Shown here in pieces: positions 42,523 to 51,810 of a stretch of 64,000 nt of DNA; position 1 is the first letter of the stretch, and the number at the start of each line of letters is the position of its first letter. A program made the translations under genes and the position numbers. The notes below the pieces were generated by a model that worked only from the letters and a program-made list of their open reading frames with translations, was not told the origin of the DNA and made no database searches. Origin of the DNA: Anaerolineae bacterium (GTDB lineage: Bacteria > Chloroflexota > Anaerolineae > Aggregatilineales > UBA2796); the NCBI GenBank assembly GCA_019637615.1, contig JAHBVJ010000025.1:62001-126000 (forward strand), given 5' to 3'.

Positions 42523-43446
42523 TCATTCAGATGGAGCTTGAGCTAATTTGTTGAATGGTGAGTTTAAGGCAAAAGTGAGATATTTCTCACAATTTTGACA
42601 TCGGACGGTGAATCTATCCGCTGAATAAATGATTCTAGCGTTATTTGGGGCATCTTTTACAACGAAAGGTTCGACAAATACCTCCTGTTTGACATTGCAT
42701 GATGGGCAAGTTACCGAGATCGACAACTCATTCTGGTCTATTATTCGAGGGTCGGTATCAAGTCTAGAAGGAGTGACCTTATCGTGAAACCCATACCTTT
42801 CAGAAATGGATAATACTAATTCGGAATACCATCGAGGCGCTTTTGGTGAAATAACCACTTTTTGGATGAGATGATTCAAGTTAACTGGGATATATAATCC
42901 ATTGTATTTGTAAAGCTGCTCTAAAGGGGCAATCATCACGGCTCGCAATTCGGTTTCATACTGATAACTTTTCCGTTTCCATAGTACGGCGTTTAGACCG
43001 TTGAATCCTGCTGGTTCCGGAATAGGATCTTCTTCAGAAAGATAGTGAACCTTACCAATGTTAACGTCGTAGTCATTGCTAAAACTGCTTTTGAGGTAGT
43101 TGAATGTGGACTGGATTGCAATGCCAGGGTTGTTTTTTAAATAGACCTCCCACATTGCGACAGATTCTATTTCGTTCATATGCCAGCAATTAATTGTCAA
43201 AAATTTACCGAACGTGCGCAAAAGTTCAGAACCTATACTGTGAACAGACAATGAATTTTCTTTACTTGCCGCTATTGTCGCCTCATTATAGGTGCCTTCA
43301 TGTTCATCCATTTTCCGCAGAACGCTTACTGTAGAGAAAAACAACGCATTTTTCTCTAATAGAGATACGTACTTTGTGAAATCCATATAATGCCAGATGG
43401 TTGTGTTTTCATCAGGCTGTATAAAACTTGGATGATCTACTGCCAT
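42523..43446 (-). CDS. DUF2971 protein with C-terminal zinc ribbon
   Basis: The 307-residue protein (from ATG 43446, with AGTGGGG upstream) matches DUF2971: IWHYMDFTKYVSLLEKNALFF near the start, then CWHMNEIESVAMWEVYLKNN and KVHYLSEEDP. The C-terminus adds CPSC and CQNC pairs, a likely zinc ribbon. DUF2971 proteins are uncharacterised and often lie in mobile or defence-rich regions. The DNA is strikingly AT-rich beside the GC-rich urease and UPF0173 genes, and the gene opposes its neighbours, so recent acquisition is likely. A longer frame to 43536 is less likely. Confidence 0.78.
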   Translation of the reverse strand: MAVDHPSFIQPDENTTIWHYMDFTKYVSLLEKNALFFSTVSVLRKMDEHEGTYNEATIAASKENSLSVHSIGSELLRTFGKFLTINCWHMNEIESVAMWEVYLKNNPGIAIQSTFNYLKSSFSNDYDVNIGKVHYLSEEDPIPEPAGFNGLNAVLWKRKSYQYETELRAVMIAPLEQLYKYNGLYIPVNLNHLIQKVVISPKAPRWYSELVLSISERYGFHDKVTPSRLDTDPRIIDQNELSISVTCPSCNVKQEVFVEPFVVKDAPNNARIIYSADRFTVRCQNCEKYLTFALNSPFNKLAQAPSE

Positions 43447-43637
43447 TTTGTCCCCACTTCTTGTTATATACACATATAGTACGCATTTATATCTACTTCG
43501 ATGCTGTACAGACAAGCAAGTCAATCGATGTTTCAACTGCGAGGCGTTTACATACGAGTAAGTTCAGTTTGTTTTGTGAACTTCCCATGCACTACGGTAA
43601 ACTACACAATAATAAAGCTTTGATTCGGGAGTTGAAG

Positions 43638-44321
43638 ATGGCGATTAAAATTACTTGGTTTGGTCATTCAGGATTCTCGCTCGACATCAATGGCACAACA
43701 GTATTGGTCGATCCATTTTTGACGGGTAATCCTTTAGCCCCTGTCGATCCGAACGAACTGGCTGCCGATTACATCCTGCTGACACATGCGCATGGCGACC
43801 ATTTAGGCGATACGGAAGCGATTGCGAAGCGCACAGGCGCAACGGTGATCGCTACCGCAGAAATCTCATACTGGGCGCAACGCAAAGGGCTGAAGGCACA
43901 CGGTCAGAACACGGGCGGTGGCTATCAACATCCCTTTGGTCATGTCAAGTTGGTGCGCGCCGATCACAGCTCGTCATTCCCAGATGGCACGTATGCCGGA
44001 CAACCGAACGGGATCGTGCTGACAACGGATGGCAAGCGGCTGTACTTCGCTGGCGATACCGCGCTGTATACCGACATGCGGTTGGTCGGCAATCTGGGGA
44101 TCGATGTGGCATTCTTGCCGATTGGCGACAACTTCACGATGGGGCCAGCCGATTCGATTGAGGCGATCAAGCTGATCCGTCCAAAGATCGCGTTCCCGAT
44201 CCACTACAACACGTTTGACGTGATCGCACAGGATGCTTCCGCATGGGCGCAGCAAGTGCAGAATGAAACTGATGCGCGGGCTATCATCGTTGATCCGGGT
44301 GGCGACTTCACGCTTGATTAA
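43638..44321 (+). CDS. UPF0173 metal-dependent hydrolase (metallo-beta-lactamase fold)
   Basis: The 227-residue protein from ATG 43638 (GGAG upstream) starts MAIKITWFGHSGFSL and carries the metal-binding HxHxDH at His50, His52, Asp54, His55 (LTHAHGDHLGD). Further ligand positions are in ADHSS, FAGDT and FPIHYNTF. This set fits the UPF0173/UlaG-like group, whose substrate is generally unknown. The open frame begins at 43428, but the first 70 residues are not family-like. It is followed by a short hairpin with T-run at 44364-44395. Confidence 0.88.
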   Translation: MAIKITWFGHSGFSLDINGTTVLVDPFLTGNPLAPVDPNELAADYILLTHAHGDHLGDTEAIAKRTGATVIATAEISYWAQRKGLKAHGQNTGGGYQHPFGHVKLVRADHSSSFPDGTYAGQPNGIVLTTDGKRLYFAGDTALYTDMRLVGNLGIDVAFLPIGDNFTMGPADSIEAIKLIRPKIAFPIHYNTFDVIAQDASAWAQQVQNETDARAIIVDPGGDFTLD

Positions 44322-44363
44322 GAGCAGACGATTCACAAGCTCCTTACTTGCATCAATTCGTAT

Positions 44364-44395
44364 GGGCGGCTATTTGGTCGCCCTGCTCATTTTTA
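44364..44395 (+). terminator. Intrinsic terminator after the UPF0173 gene
   Basis: GGGCG (44364-44368) pairs with CGCCC (44379-44383), then TGCTCATTTTTA. Confidence 0.6.
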
Positions 44396-44506
44396 CCCTC
44401 GAATAACGCTTCGCCCTTGAATTCTCTACTTGACGCTAGACGAGAACACCACCCGACTGATAAAATACACTGTCCGGTTGTCCATTAGTTCAATGGTGAG
44501 ATCAGT

Positions 44507-45265
44507 ATGAAACGTCCTCTGATCGGGTTGGTGGGTGGTTTATACGAAGCACGCGATACAGCCCCTGTGTATGGGATGTTGGCGTCGTACTTCAAGGCGC
44601 TCTCGGAAGCCGGAGCCGCGCCCTTCTTGATCGCGCCGAACGTGGACGAGGAAGCGCTACGGGCGATCTACGAGCGCTGTGATGGGATTCTGCTGGCTGG
44701 CGGGCCGGATGTGCATCCATCGCGTTACAACATGGGCGAAGATCACGTGCATATGCAGTGGGTAAACCCAGATCGCGACGCAGCGGAGATCAAGTATACG
44801 CAGTGGGCGGTGGACGAGGACAAACCCGTGCTGGCGATCTGCCGTGGTTATCAGGTGGCGAATGTGGCGCTCGGCGGGACGCTGTACCGTGACATCGCGA
44901 CGGAATATCCCGGTCATAACGGGATCAAGCATGACCAATGGGGACGGGAGAAGCGTACCTTCCTCGCGCATGAGGTGACGCTGCAACAGGATTCCAAGCT
45001 GGCGAAGATTCTGGGCGAGATCGAAGTGCCCGTGAACAGCCTGCACCACCAAGCCCTGCGCGATATTGCGAAGCCGTTCACGGTGACAGCACACGCAACG
45101 GATGGACTGCCGGAAGCGGTGGAAATCCCGGATAAACGCTTCTTTGTCGGCGTGCAGTGGCATCCCGAAGAGCTGGTCAACACCAATGAGACGGCCTTCA
45201 CGCAGCCGATGCGGCATTTATTCAGCGCGTTTGTCGAGTCGGCGGCAAACACAGCGGAGGGTTGA
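44507..45265 (+). CDS. Class I glutamine amidotransferase-like hydrolase (PuuD family)
   Basis: The 252-residue protein belongs to the gamma-glutamyl-gamma-aminobutyrate hydrolase group. It has nucleophile Cys112 in AICRGYQVAN, catalytic His219 and Glu221 in QWHPEEL, and the family blocks LAGGPDVHPSRY and LHHQA. Members hydrolyse gamma-glutamyl amides; the natural substrate here is not indicated, and no putrescine-pathway genes are adjacent. The stop TGA overlaps the ATG of the next gene (TGATG at 45263-45267), so the acetyltransferase is translationally coupled. Confidence 0.88.
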   Translation: MKRPLIGLVGGLYEARDTAPVYGMLASYFKALSEAGAAPFLIAPNVDEEALRAIYERCDGILLAGGPDVHPSRYNMGEDHVHMQWVNPDRDAAEIKYTQWAVDEDKPVLAICRGYQVANVALGGTLYRDIATEYPGHNGIKHDQWGREKRTFLAHEVTLQQDSKLAKILGEIEVPVNSLHHQALRDIAKPFTVTAHATDGLPEAVEIPDKRFFVGVQWHPEELVNTNETAFTQPMRHLFSAFVESAANTAEG

Positions 45266-45807
45266 TGTACATCTGGCAAGGGGAACGCGTCCGACTGCGG
45301 GCGGTCGAGCCTGAAGACTGGACGATCTACGCCGCATGGGGAGAAGATAGTCAGTCGGATCGTGAGACGGATATGTTGTATTTCCCGCGTTCGACGGAGA
45401 CCAAACGGGACCATGTGGCGAAGCTGTCACAAACCATGCCAGAACAAGACGTATTTCGCTTCCAGATCGAGAGGCTGGATGGGCAGTTGGTAGGCACGCT
45501 CAATACCCATAGCTGCGATCCACGCGTGGGGGCGTTCAGTTATGGGCTAGGCATCGCGAAAGATCATCGGCGGCAGGGTTATGCATCCGAAGCGATCCGG
45601 TTGGTGCTGCGCTATTTTTTTAACGAACTGCGCTATCAAAAAGTGACGGTGCATGTTTATGATTTCAATGAGGGGTCGATCCGGTTGCATGAACGGCTCG
45701 GCTTTCAGCGTGAGGGCTGCTTACGGCGGTTGGGGTTCACCGATGGCAAGTATTTTGATGTGCTCGTGTATGGGTTATTGGTGGAGGAATTCCGCCATCA
45801 ACCCTAA
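45265..45807 (+). CDS. GNAT family N-acetyltransferase
   Basis: The 180-residue protein of the RimJ/RimL-like type starts YIWQGERVRLRAVEPEDW. The acetyl-CoA motif is GLGIAKDHRRQGYASEAI, and FNEGSIRLHERLGFQREG follows, all classical GNAT features. ATG 45265 overlaps the preceding stop and has GGAGG 5 bases upstream; TTG 45262 is the only other start in frame nearby. Substrate unknown: proteins, amino acids or antibiotics are all acetylated in this family. Coupling to the amidotransferase suggests a shared small-molecule step. Confidence 0.85.
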   Translation: MYIWQGERVRLRAVEPEDWTIYAAWGEDSQSDRETDMLYFPRSTETKRDHVAKLSQTMPEQDVFRFQIERLDGQLVGTLNTHSCDPRVGAFSYGLGIAKDHRRQGYASEAIRLVLRYFFNELRYQKVTVHVYDFNEGSIRLHERLGFQREGCLRRLGFTDGKYFDVLVYGLLVEEFRHQP

Positions 45808-45899
45808 CGCTCCCTTCCGCTACGATTTCCCTTCGACTCGTGCGTAGTCATGCTCTTATCGTTGACGACCCAATAGCGAATGGCTAGACTGTTTAACCT

Positions 45900-47162
45900 A
45901 TGATTGACGAAGCAAAGATCTATGTAAAAAGCGGTGATGGTGGCCCCGGAATCGTCCACTTTCACCGAGAAAAATTTGTCTCGCGCGGTGGCCCCGATGG
46001 CGGCGACGGCGGCAGAGGCGGCAACGTGATTCTGGTTGCCAAACCGAACATCAATACGCTGATCGACTTCACGCACCAGCGGAAGTTCATCGCGGTGAGC
46101 GGCAAAACGGGCGGCCCGAATAATATGACGGGCGCAAGCGGTGATGATATTCGCATCAAAGTGCCTGTTGGGACGGTAGTCTACGACGAAGCGACGGGCG
46201 CGGTGATCGCTGACCTCGTGCGGCCTAACCAAGAAGTGATCGCCGCCAAGGGCGGGCGTGGCGGACGTGGCAACCCGCACTGGAAAAGCGCCTCGAATCA
46301 ATCGCCACATATCGCGGAGAAAGGCTTCCCCGGTGAGGAGAAGCGGCTGCGCTTGGAACTCCGGCTGATCGCAGATGTGGGCATCGTGGGCATACCGAAC
46401 GCGGGTAAATCGACGCTGCTCTCGGTAGTCAGCAACGCCAAACCGAAGATCGCGGCCTATCCATTCACAACGCTGGAGCCTAACCTTGGTGTGGTCATCG
46501 TCGGGGATCGCGATTTCGTGGTAGCAGACATCCCCGGTCTGGTCGAAGGGGCGCATATGGGCGTCGGGCTGGGGCACTCGTTCTTGCGGCATGTGCAACG
46601 CACGCGCGTCTTGATCCATTTGTTGGATGGTTCCAGCGAAAATCCGTTGGCAGATTTCAACCAGATCAATGCCGAGCTGGCGCTATTCGATGAGAAATTG
46701 GCACAGAAACCGCAGTTGGTGGTGCTGAACAAGATGGATTTGCCCGAAGCGCAAGAGAAATGGCCCGCGATTCAGGAGACTTTGCAAGGGCTGGGCTACG
46801 ATACGCTGGAAATATCAGGGTTAGCACGGCTGAATACGCAAGAACTGATGAATCGCGTCGCGGCGTTGGTCGCTAACGCTCCGCAGCCTGAGACGGTGGT
46901 GGTTGAACAGCAACCCGTGTATAAGCTGGACGAGGCCGAGTTTGAATTCAGCGTGACCAAGCAAGCCGATGGCAGCTATCTGGTGCTGGGCGAGAATATC
47001 GAGCGCGCCGCCAAGATGACGTACTGGGAATTTGAAGAAGCGGTGGAACGCTTCCAACGCATCCTCGCCGCGACAGGCATCACGAAGGCACTGGAAGAAG
47101 CTGGCGTGCAAGTGGGCGATACCGTGTTCATCGGGGATCATGAATTGGAGTGGGCTGACTAA
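45900..47162 (+). CDS. obg: GTPase Obg/CgtA
   Basis: Ribosome-associated GTPase involved in 50S maturation and stress. The 420-residue protein has the Gly-rich Obg fold (residues 1 to about 158: YVKSGDGGPGIVHFHREKF and repeated GGxGG turns). The G domain follows, with GIPNAGKSTLL as P-loop (near 163), ADIPGL as switch II and NKMD specificity loop. A C-terminal OCT domain (about 345-420) contains EFSVTKQADGSYLV. Complete and normal in length. nadD begins at the next base after the stop. Confidence 0.95.
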   Translation: MIDEAKIYVKSGDGGPGIVHFHREKFVSRGGPDGGDGGRGGNVILVAKPNINTLIDFTHQRKFIAVSGKTGGPNNMTGASGDDIRIKVPVGTVVYDEATGAVIADLVRPNQEVIAAKGGRGGRGNPHWKSASNQSPHIAEKGFPGEEKRLRLELRLIADVGIVGIPNAGKSTLLSVVSNAKPKIAAYPFTTLEPNLGVVIVGDRDFVVADIPGLVEGAHMGVGLGHSFLRHVQRTRVLIHLLDGSSENPLADFNQINAELALFDEKLAQKPQLVVLNKMDLPEAQEKWPAIQETLQGLGYDTLEISGLARLNTQELMNRVAALVANAPQPETVVVEQQPVYKLDEAEFEFSVTKQADGSYLVLGENIERAAKMTYWEFEEAVERFQRILAATGITKALEEAGVQVGDTVFIGDHELEWAD

Positions 47163-47780
47163 TTGAGCGCTGCACCAATCCGTATCGGTGTGTTCGGCGG
47201 CACCTTCGATCCGCCCCATCTCGGTCATCTGCTGCTGGCGGAAAATGCCGCCGATGCGCTTGGTTTGACGCAAGTTCTGTTCACGCCCGCCGCCGATCCA
47301 CCGCATAAGGAGGCGGAAGCTGTCTCGCCCGCGCCGCACCGCGTAAAGATGGTCGAGCTGGCGATTGAGGATAATCCGCGCTTCGCCCTCGCGCGGATCG
47401 ACCTTGACCGCCCCGGCCCGCACTACACGGCGGATACGATGCGGTTGATGCAGCAGCTAAGGCCGGATGCCGACTTGTATTTCTTGATGGGCGGCGACGC
47501 CCTGCGCGATTTTCCCAAGTGGCACCAACCCGCTGATATTTTGCGCTATGCCCGTCTGGGAGTGATGCGCCGCCCCGGTGCCGTGATCGACCTGAGCAAG
47601 ATCGAGGTGGTGATACCGGGCATCACGGATCACATTCGTTTTGTGGATGCGCCAGAGATCGGCATATCTGCCACCACCATCCGCGAACGGCTGCATGATG
47701 GGCAGTCGATCCGCTATCAGGTGACGGCAAAGGTCGAACGTTACATTATGGAGCATCATTTGTACCGGAATATTCCCTAG
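47163..47780 (+). CDS. nadD: Nicotinate-nucleotide adenylyltransferase
   Basis: Adenylates nicotinate mononucleotide in NAD synthesis. The 205-residue protein has the nucleotidyltransferase HxGH site in GVFGGTFDPPHLGHL (residues 8-22), FLMGGDALRDFPKWH, and ISATTIRERL near the C-terminus as the second ATP-binding block. The start is TTG 47163, immediately after the obg stop; the obg-nadD pairing is common in bacteria. Complete. Confidence 0.94.
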   Translation: MSAAPIRIGVFGGTFDPPHLGHLLLAENAADALGLTQVLFTPAADPPHKEAEAVSPAPHRVKMVELAIEDNPRFALARIDLDRPGPHYTADTMRLMQQLRPDADLYFLMGGDALRDFPKWHQPADILRYARLGVMRRPGAVIDLSKIEVVIPGITDHIRFVDAPEIGISATTIRERLHDGQSIRYQVTAKVERYIMEHHLYRNIP

Positions 47781-47822
47781 CGGACGCTGTAACGACAGTC
47801 GCTAGGATGCTGAGGAGTTTAT

Positions 47823-49667
47823 ATGCGCCGAACAGAGCAACACGATGGAATGGTAGTCTCGGATCGCATGATAGCTGGTTTTTCGCGGATTGGATTGGTG
47901 GCGGCGTTCATGTTGATCGCCGCTTTCGCGCTGGCAGGCTTGCCACCGAGCGCACACGCGCAGGGCAACAACACCCCGATCCCGCTGGTGACGATAGCCC
48001 CGCCGACACTGGTGCCGCCACCACCTTCGCCGGAACCAACTGCACTGCCCGCCGATTCGGCACTGGCGCGGATCAAGAACCGCGTCGGCTCGAACAACAA
48101 GCCGACCGTGATCGTCGGCATCCCCTACAACATCATGCCGTTCGCGCACATTACCGATACGGGCGCGGTGGAGGGCTTCGAGGCGGACATCGCCCGCGCT
48201 ATCGTGGAAGATTGGGGCGCGGATGTGCAGTGGCAGCAAGTCACCTCCGCCAACGCCATGCAACTGCTCCTCAGCGGTCAGATCGATTTCCTGATCGGCA
48301 AACAGATGGTGACACGCAACGTGCAGAGCGAGATCGAATTCAGCACGCCGTATTTCGCCAATCGTCAGGTGGCTCTGGCGCTGGTCGATGCGCCGCAGCA
48401 GAACATCACCGATCTGGGCGGACAAACTGTCGGCGTGGTGATCGGGAGCCGGAGCGAAGAAGCGCTCACCACATGGGTCGAAGCCAACGGACAGCAGGTC
48501 AATGTCAACCGCTACCCAATGCTGGATGACGCGATCCGCGCACTAGCAGATAAGCAAATCGTGGCGCTGGTTGGCGACCGCTGGGAACTGGATCAGCGCG
48601 TGGGTGGCGGCAAAGTCGGCGGGATCAAGCTGCTCGGCGGCGCGTTCCGCATTGAGCCATACGGGATCGCCATCATCCGCCACGACGATTCGATGCGCAC
48701 CTTGATCGAGCGCACACTACAGCGGCTGACCAAGAGCGACCGCCTGAACCAGATTTATGACCGCTGGTTCAACAAAAATGATTTGCTGCCCGAAGATAAG
48801 CTACTGCCGCGCGTATGGCTGAAATTGGAAGCCGATCAACGCGGGCTGGATGCCTTCGCCAACAATATTTTCCGCCCTGATCAATCGATCATTGAGCGAA
48901 TCAAGAGCGGTCAGCCACTGCGGGTGGCGGGATTGGGATCGCCCGTGCTGCCATCGGGCGCGCAGTCGCCGTTGGAAGGCTTCAGCCGTGCGATGATCGA
49001 GGAAATGGCGCGGCGGTGGGGCGCAACGGTGAATTACCTGCCTGATTCGTATGGTCACGAGGTCGATCTGCTGGCGAGTGGTCAAGCAGATATTGGCGTC
49101 GGGCTGCCAGCGACATGGGACACGGTAGACCGGATCGATTACGCGGGAATCTACGCGCAAAGTGGCTACCGAATGATGGCGCGGGTGGGCAGCAGCGTGC
49201 AATCTTTCGCGGCGTTCAGCGAGGGGCGGCGCGAGATCGGCGTATTTGCCGATGATCCCAATGGGTTCGCGATTGCGACGGCGCTGGTCAAATCGGTCTA
49301 CCCCGATTTTGTCGAGGGCAATTTGAAAGAAATCCGCCTCGGCAGCGAACAAGACGCCATCGACGCCGTGTTCAATAACAATGTGCGCGTATTCTTCGGG
49401 GATGCTTTCCGCTTGATCCCGATTGCTTCCGCCAACACTGCCAAAGTTTACCTGACGGATACGCTATACGATGCACGCCCGATCGGATTTGGCCTCCCGC
49501 GCAACGACACCGACTTCCGCGAGTTGATCGACGTGACGCTGCAAGAGATGGTCAAGGATGGCACGTATCAGCAGTTGTTCACGCAGACGTTCAACGTTGG
49601 TAACCCGCTGGCGGTGGTGCAGTGGCCCGGTACGCCGACCATGTTCGGGATCAAGACCACCAAGTAG
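47823..49667 (+). CDS. Exported protein with two tandem solute-binding (SBP_bac_3) domains
   Basis: The 614-residue protein has a signal peptide (about 17-47, ending PPSAHAQ) and a Pro/Thr-rich spacer. The first SBP domain (about 85-325) has VGIPYNIMPFAHI, GFEADIARAIVEDWGA and QIDFLIGKQMVTRNVQ. The second (about 345-600) has RVAGLGSPVLPSGAQSPLEG and GQADIGVGLPATWDTVDRID. Both resemble amino-acid-type periplasmic binding proteins. There is no permease, ATPase, kinase or cyclase domain attached or adjacent, so transport cannot be assumed; it may be an extracellular sensor. A good AGGAG site precedes ATG 47823. Confidence 0.85.
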   Translation: MRRTEQHDGMVVSDRMIAGFSRIGLVAAFMLIAAFALAGLPPSAHAQGNNTPIPLVTIAPPTLVPPPPSPEPTALPADSALARIKNRVGSNNKPTVIVGIPYNIMPFAHITDTGAVEGFEADIARAIVEDWGADVQWQQVTSANAMQLLLSGQIDFLIGKQMVTRNVQSEIEFSTPYFANRQVALALVDAPQQNITDLGGQTVGVVIGSRSEEALTTWVEANGQQVNVNRYPMLDDAIRALADKQIVALVGDRWELDQRVGGGKVGGIKLLGGAFRIEPYGIAIIRHDDSMRTLIERTLQRLTKSDRLNQIYDRWFNKNDLLPEDKLLPRVWLKLEADQRGLDAFANNIFRPDQSIIERIKSGQPLRVAGLGSPVLPSGAQSPLEGFSRAMIEEMARRWGATVNYLPDSYGHEVDLLASGQADIGVGLPATWDTVDRIDYAGIYAQSGYRMMARVGSSVQSFAAFSEGRREIGVFADDPNGFAIATALVKSVYPDFVEGNLKEIRLGSEQDAIDAVFNNNVRVFFGDAFRLIPIASANTAKVYLTDTLYDARPIGFGLPRNDTDFRELIDVTLQEMVKDGTYQQLFTQTFNVGNPLAVVQWPGTPTMFGIKTTK

Positions 49668-49694
49668 ATTAGTCGTAGTTTTTCACGCGCAAGG

Positions 49695-51017
49695 ATGCAC
49701 GAGTTCATGTCTGATCTAGCCCGCTACCAACCAACACCCTACGTCAAGATCACGCATCCGGCGTGGACGAAGAACGCCACCATCTACCAGATCAATACAC
49801 GGCAGTTCACACATGAGGGCACGTTCCGCGCGGCGGAGGCACGCTTGCCGAGGCTGAAGGAACTGGGCGCGGTTATTCTGTGGCTGATGCCAATTCACAA
49901 GATCGGGCAGAAGAACCGCAAGGGTACGCTCGGCAGCCCGTACTCGGTGCAAGATTATTACAGCGTAAACCCTGAATTTGGCGATCTGGACGATCTGAAG
50001 CATTTCGTCAAGACCGCGCATGATTTGGGCATGTATGTGATCCTTGATTGGGTCGCCAATCATACGGCGTGGGATAACGTCCTCGTGGAGCAGCATCCCG
50101 AATGGTATGCGCGCGACTGGAAAGGCGATTTCCACCCGACGCCGTGGTGGGATTGGGAAGACATCATCGATCTGGATTATTCGCAGCCCGCCCTGCGCAA
50201 ATACATGACGGACGCGCTGAAATATTGGGTATCCGAGGCCGATGTGGATGGCTACCGCTGTGATGTGGCGGGCTTTGTGCCAACTGATTTCTGGAATAAC
50301 GCCCGTAAGGAACTGGACGCGATCAAACCCGTGTTCATGCTGGCGGAATGGGAGTCCAAAGACCTGCACGCGGAAGCCTTCGACATGACTTATGCGTGGA
50401 GCTGGCATGATACCGTGCATGAGCTGGTGATGGGCAAAGCCGACCTGACCAAGCTGTTCGTGTATTATTCGTGGAACGAAAAGTCGTACACGGCTGACTG
50501 CCTGCGGATGACCTTCGTGAGTAATCACGACAAGAACGCGTGGGAAGGCACGGAATTCGATCTGTTCGGGGATGGCTTGGAAGCCGCGATTGTGCTATCG
50601 GTGGTGGGCGAAGGGATGCCACTGATGTATAACGGTCAGGAAGCGGGTAACACTAAGCGCTTGGCTTTCTTCGAGCGCGATCCGATTGAATGGCAGGAGC
50701 ACGCACTAGGTGATTTTTACAAGAACCTGTATGCGTTGAAGCGCAGCAACAGCGCGTTGTGGAATGGAAGTTGGGGCACGCGCATGATCCACGTGCCTAA
50801 CACCGTGCCGACCCGCGTCCTGAGCTTCGTCCGCCGCAATGAACACGACAAGGTGTTCGCGGTGATCAATTTCTCCAGCCTGACGCAGACGGTGACGTTT
50901 CAAGACGCGCTGTATCACGGGACGTATACAGATTATTTCAGCGGCGCACGCGTTGAACTCGATGCGGCAACCGAGCTGACCATCGCGCCGTGGGGCTACC
51001 GCGTATTCGTAAAATAG
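49695..51017 (+). CDS. GH13 alpha-amylase family glycosidase
   Basis: The 440-residue cytosolic-looking enzyme has TIYQINTRQFT near the start and the full GH13 catalytic set: Asp190 (GYRCDVAG), Glu218 (MLAEWE) and Asp279 (FVSNHDKNAW). It lacks a signal peptide and carbohydrate-binding modules and is shorter than the 542-residue glucosidase upstream in the window. Subfamily resembles maltogenic or amylase-type enzymes; the preferred substrate is not clear. It follows the tandem SBP gene by 27 bases and may share its transcript, which would be consistent with, but not proof of, a sugar-sensing role for that protein. Confidence 0.9.
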   Translation: MHEFMSDLARYQPTPYVKITHPAWTKNATIYQINTRQFTHEGTFRAAEARLPRLKELGAVILWLMPIHKIGQKNRKGTLGSPYSVQDYYSVNPEFGDLDDLKHFVKTAHDLGMYVILDWVANHTAWDNVLVEQHPEWYARDWKGDFHPTPWWDWEDIIDLDYSQPALRKYMTDALKYWVSEADVDGYRCDVAGFVPTDFWNNARKELDAIKPVFMLAEWESKDLHAEAFDMTYAWSWHDTVHELVMGKADLTKLFVYYSWNEKSYTADCLRMTFVSNHDKNAWEGTEFDLFGDGLEAAIVLSVVGEGMPLMYNGQEAGNTKRLAFFERDPIEWQEHALGDFYKNLYALKRSNSALWNGSWGTRMIHVPNTVPTRVLSFVRRNEHDKVFAVINFSSLTQTVTFQDALYHGTYTDYFSGARVELDAATELTIAPWGYRVFVK

Positions 51018-51038
51018 AGCTTACACTTAGCTTTAGAA

Positions 51039-51060
51039 GGCGTGATTTTTGTCACGCCGT
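51039..51060 (+). terminator. Hairpin after the GH13 gene
   Basis: GGCGTGA (51039-51045) and TCACGCC (51052-51058) with a T-rich loop, followed by GTTTC. Confidence 0.45.
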
Positions 51061-51117
51061 TTCAACAACCTGAGATGCTATCCTACACCGAGCGTGGATC
51101 AAAAGGATGGGCATCTG

Positions 51118-51804
51118 ATGAAGACGAAATGGCTCCTTCTAACTGGTGTGCTGGCGGCGTTGGTGTACGTGGGGACGGTAATCCTCGGCGGCTTGCTGCG
51201 TCCCGATTACAGCCATCTGACGCAGCCGATCAGCGAGTTAACGGCAACCGGCGCGCCCAATAAGCTGCTGCTGGATGTTTTATTCCTCGCCTACAACGTG
51301 CTGGTTATCGCCTTCGGGATCGGTGTTTTTCAGCGTACGAGCAGCACTGGAACGGGCAAACTCAGCGGGATCGTAGCGGCAGTGTCGCTCATCATCACGG
51401 GTTTGTGTGGCGCGCTGCTGCAACTCTTTTTCTCTCAAGACCCCGGCGGCGCAAAAGCGGCAGAAACGACCACAGGCACGCTGCATATCGTCTTCGCGGG
51501 CATTGCCGCCCTGAGCAGCATGATCGCCATGCTGGCGGCGGCATGGTGGTTCCGCAAACAGCCTGAACTAAAGGCGTATGTCCCGTACACCGTCATTTCT
51601 TTCGTGATCATGCTAGTTTCCGGCGGCTTCGGCGCTGGCGCAGCCACCAGCGGATTTTCGTTGTTTGGCGTGGTCGAGCGCATTACAATTGGCACGCTGA
51701 TCGTGTGGCTGTTCGTGATCTCGTTTCGGCTGTATAAGCTGGCTTCGATCGATGGGCATTCAACCACGCCAACGGGAGCACTGCGCGGCGCAGCGGGTGA
51801 TTAG
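51118..51804 (+). CDS. DUF998 membrane protein
   Basis: The 228-residue protein from ATG 51118 has about six transmembrane segments. Its start LLLTGVLAALVYVGTVILGG followed by YSHLTQPISELTATGAPN fits DUF998. Members are uncharacterised integral membrane proteins. An upstream frame from 51049 crosses the hairpin after the GH13 gene and is unlikely to be translated. It ends 6 bases before the convergent ABC exporter gene. No functional hint comes from the neighbours. Confidence 0.8.
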   Translation: MKTKWLLLTGVLAALVYVGTVILGGLLRPDYSHLTQPISELTATGAPNKLLLDVLFLAYNVLVIAFGIGVFQRTSSTGTGKLSGIVAAVSLIITGLCGALLQLFFSQDPGGAKAAETTTGTLHIVFAGIAALSSMIAMLAAAWWFRKQPELKAYVPYTVISFVIMLVSGGFGAGAATSGFSLFGVVERITIGTLIVWLFVISFRLYKLASIDGHSTTPTGALRGAAGD

Positions 51805-51810
51805 CCCCGC

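Noticed and set aside
44478..44506. tRNA-like D-arm string TTAGTTCAATGGTGAGA
   Set aside because: No anticodon arm, T-arm (GGTTCGA) or acceptor pairing follows; coding sequence starts at once.
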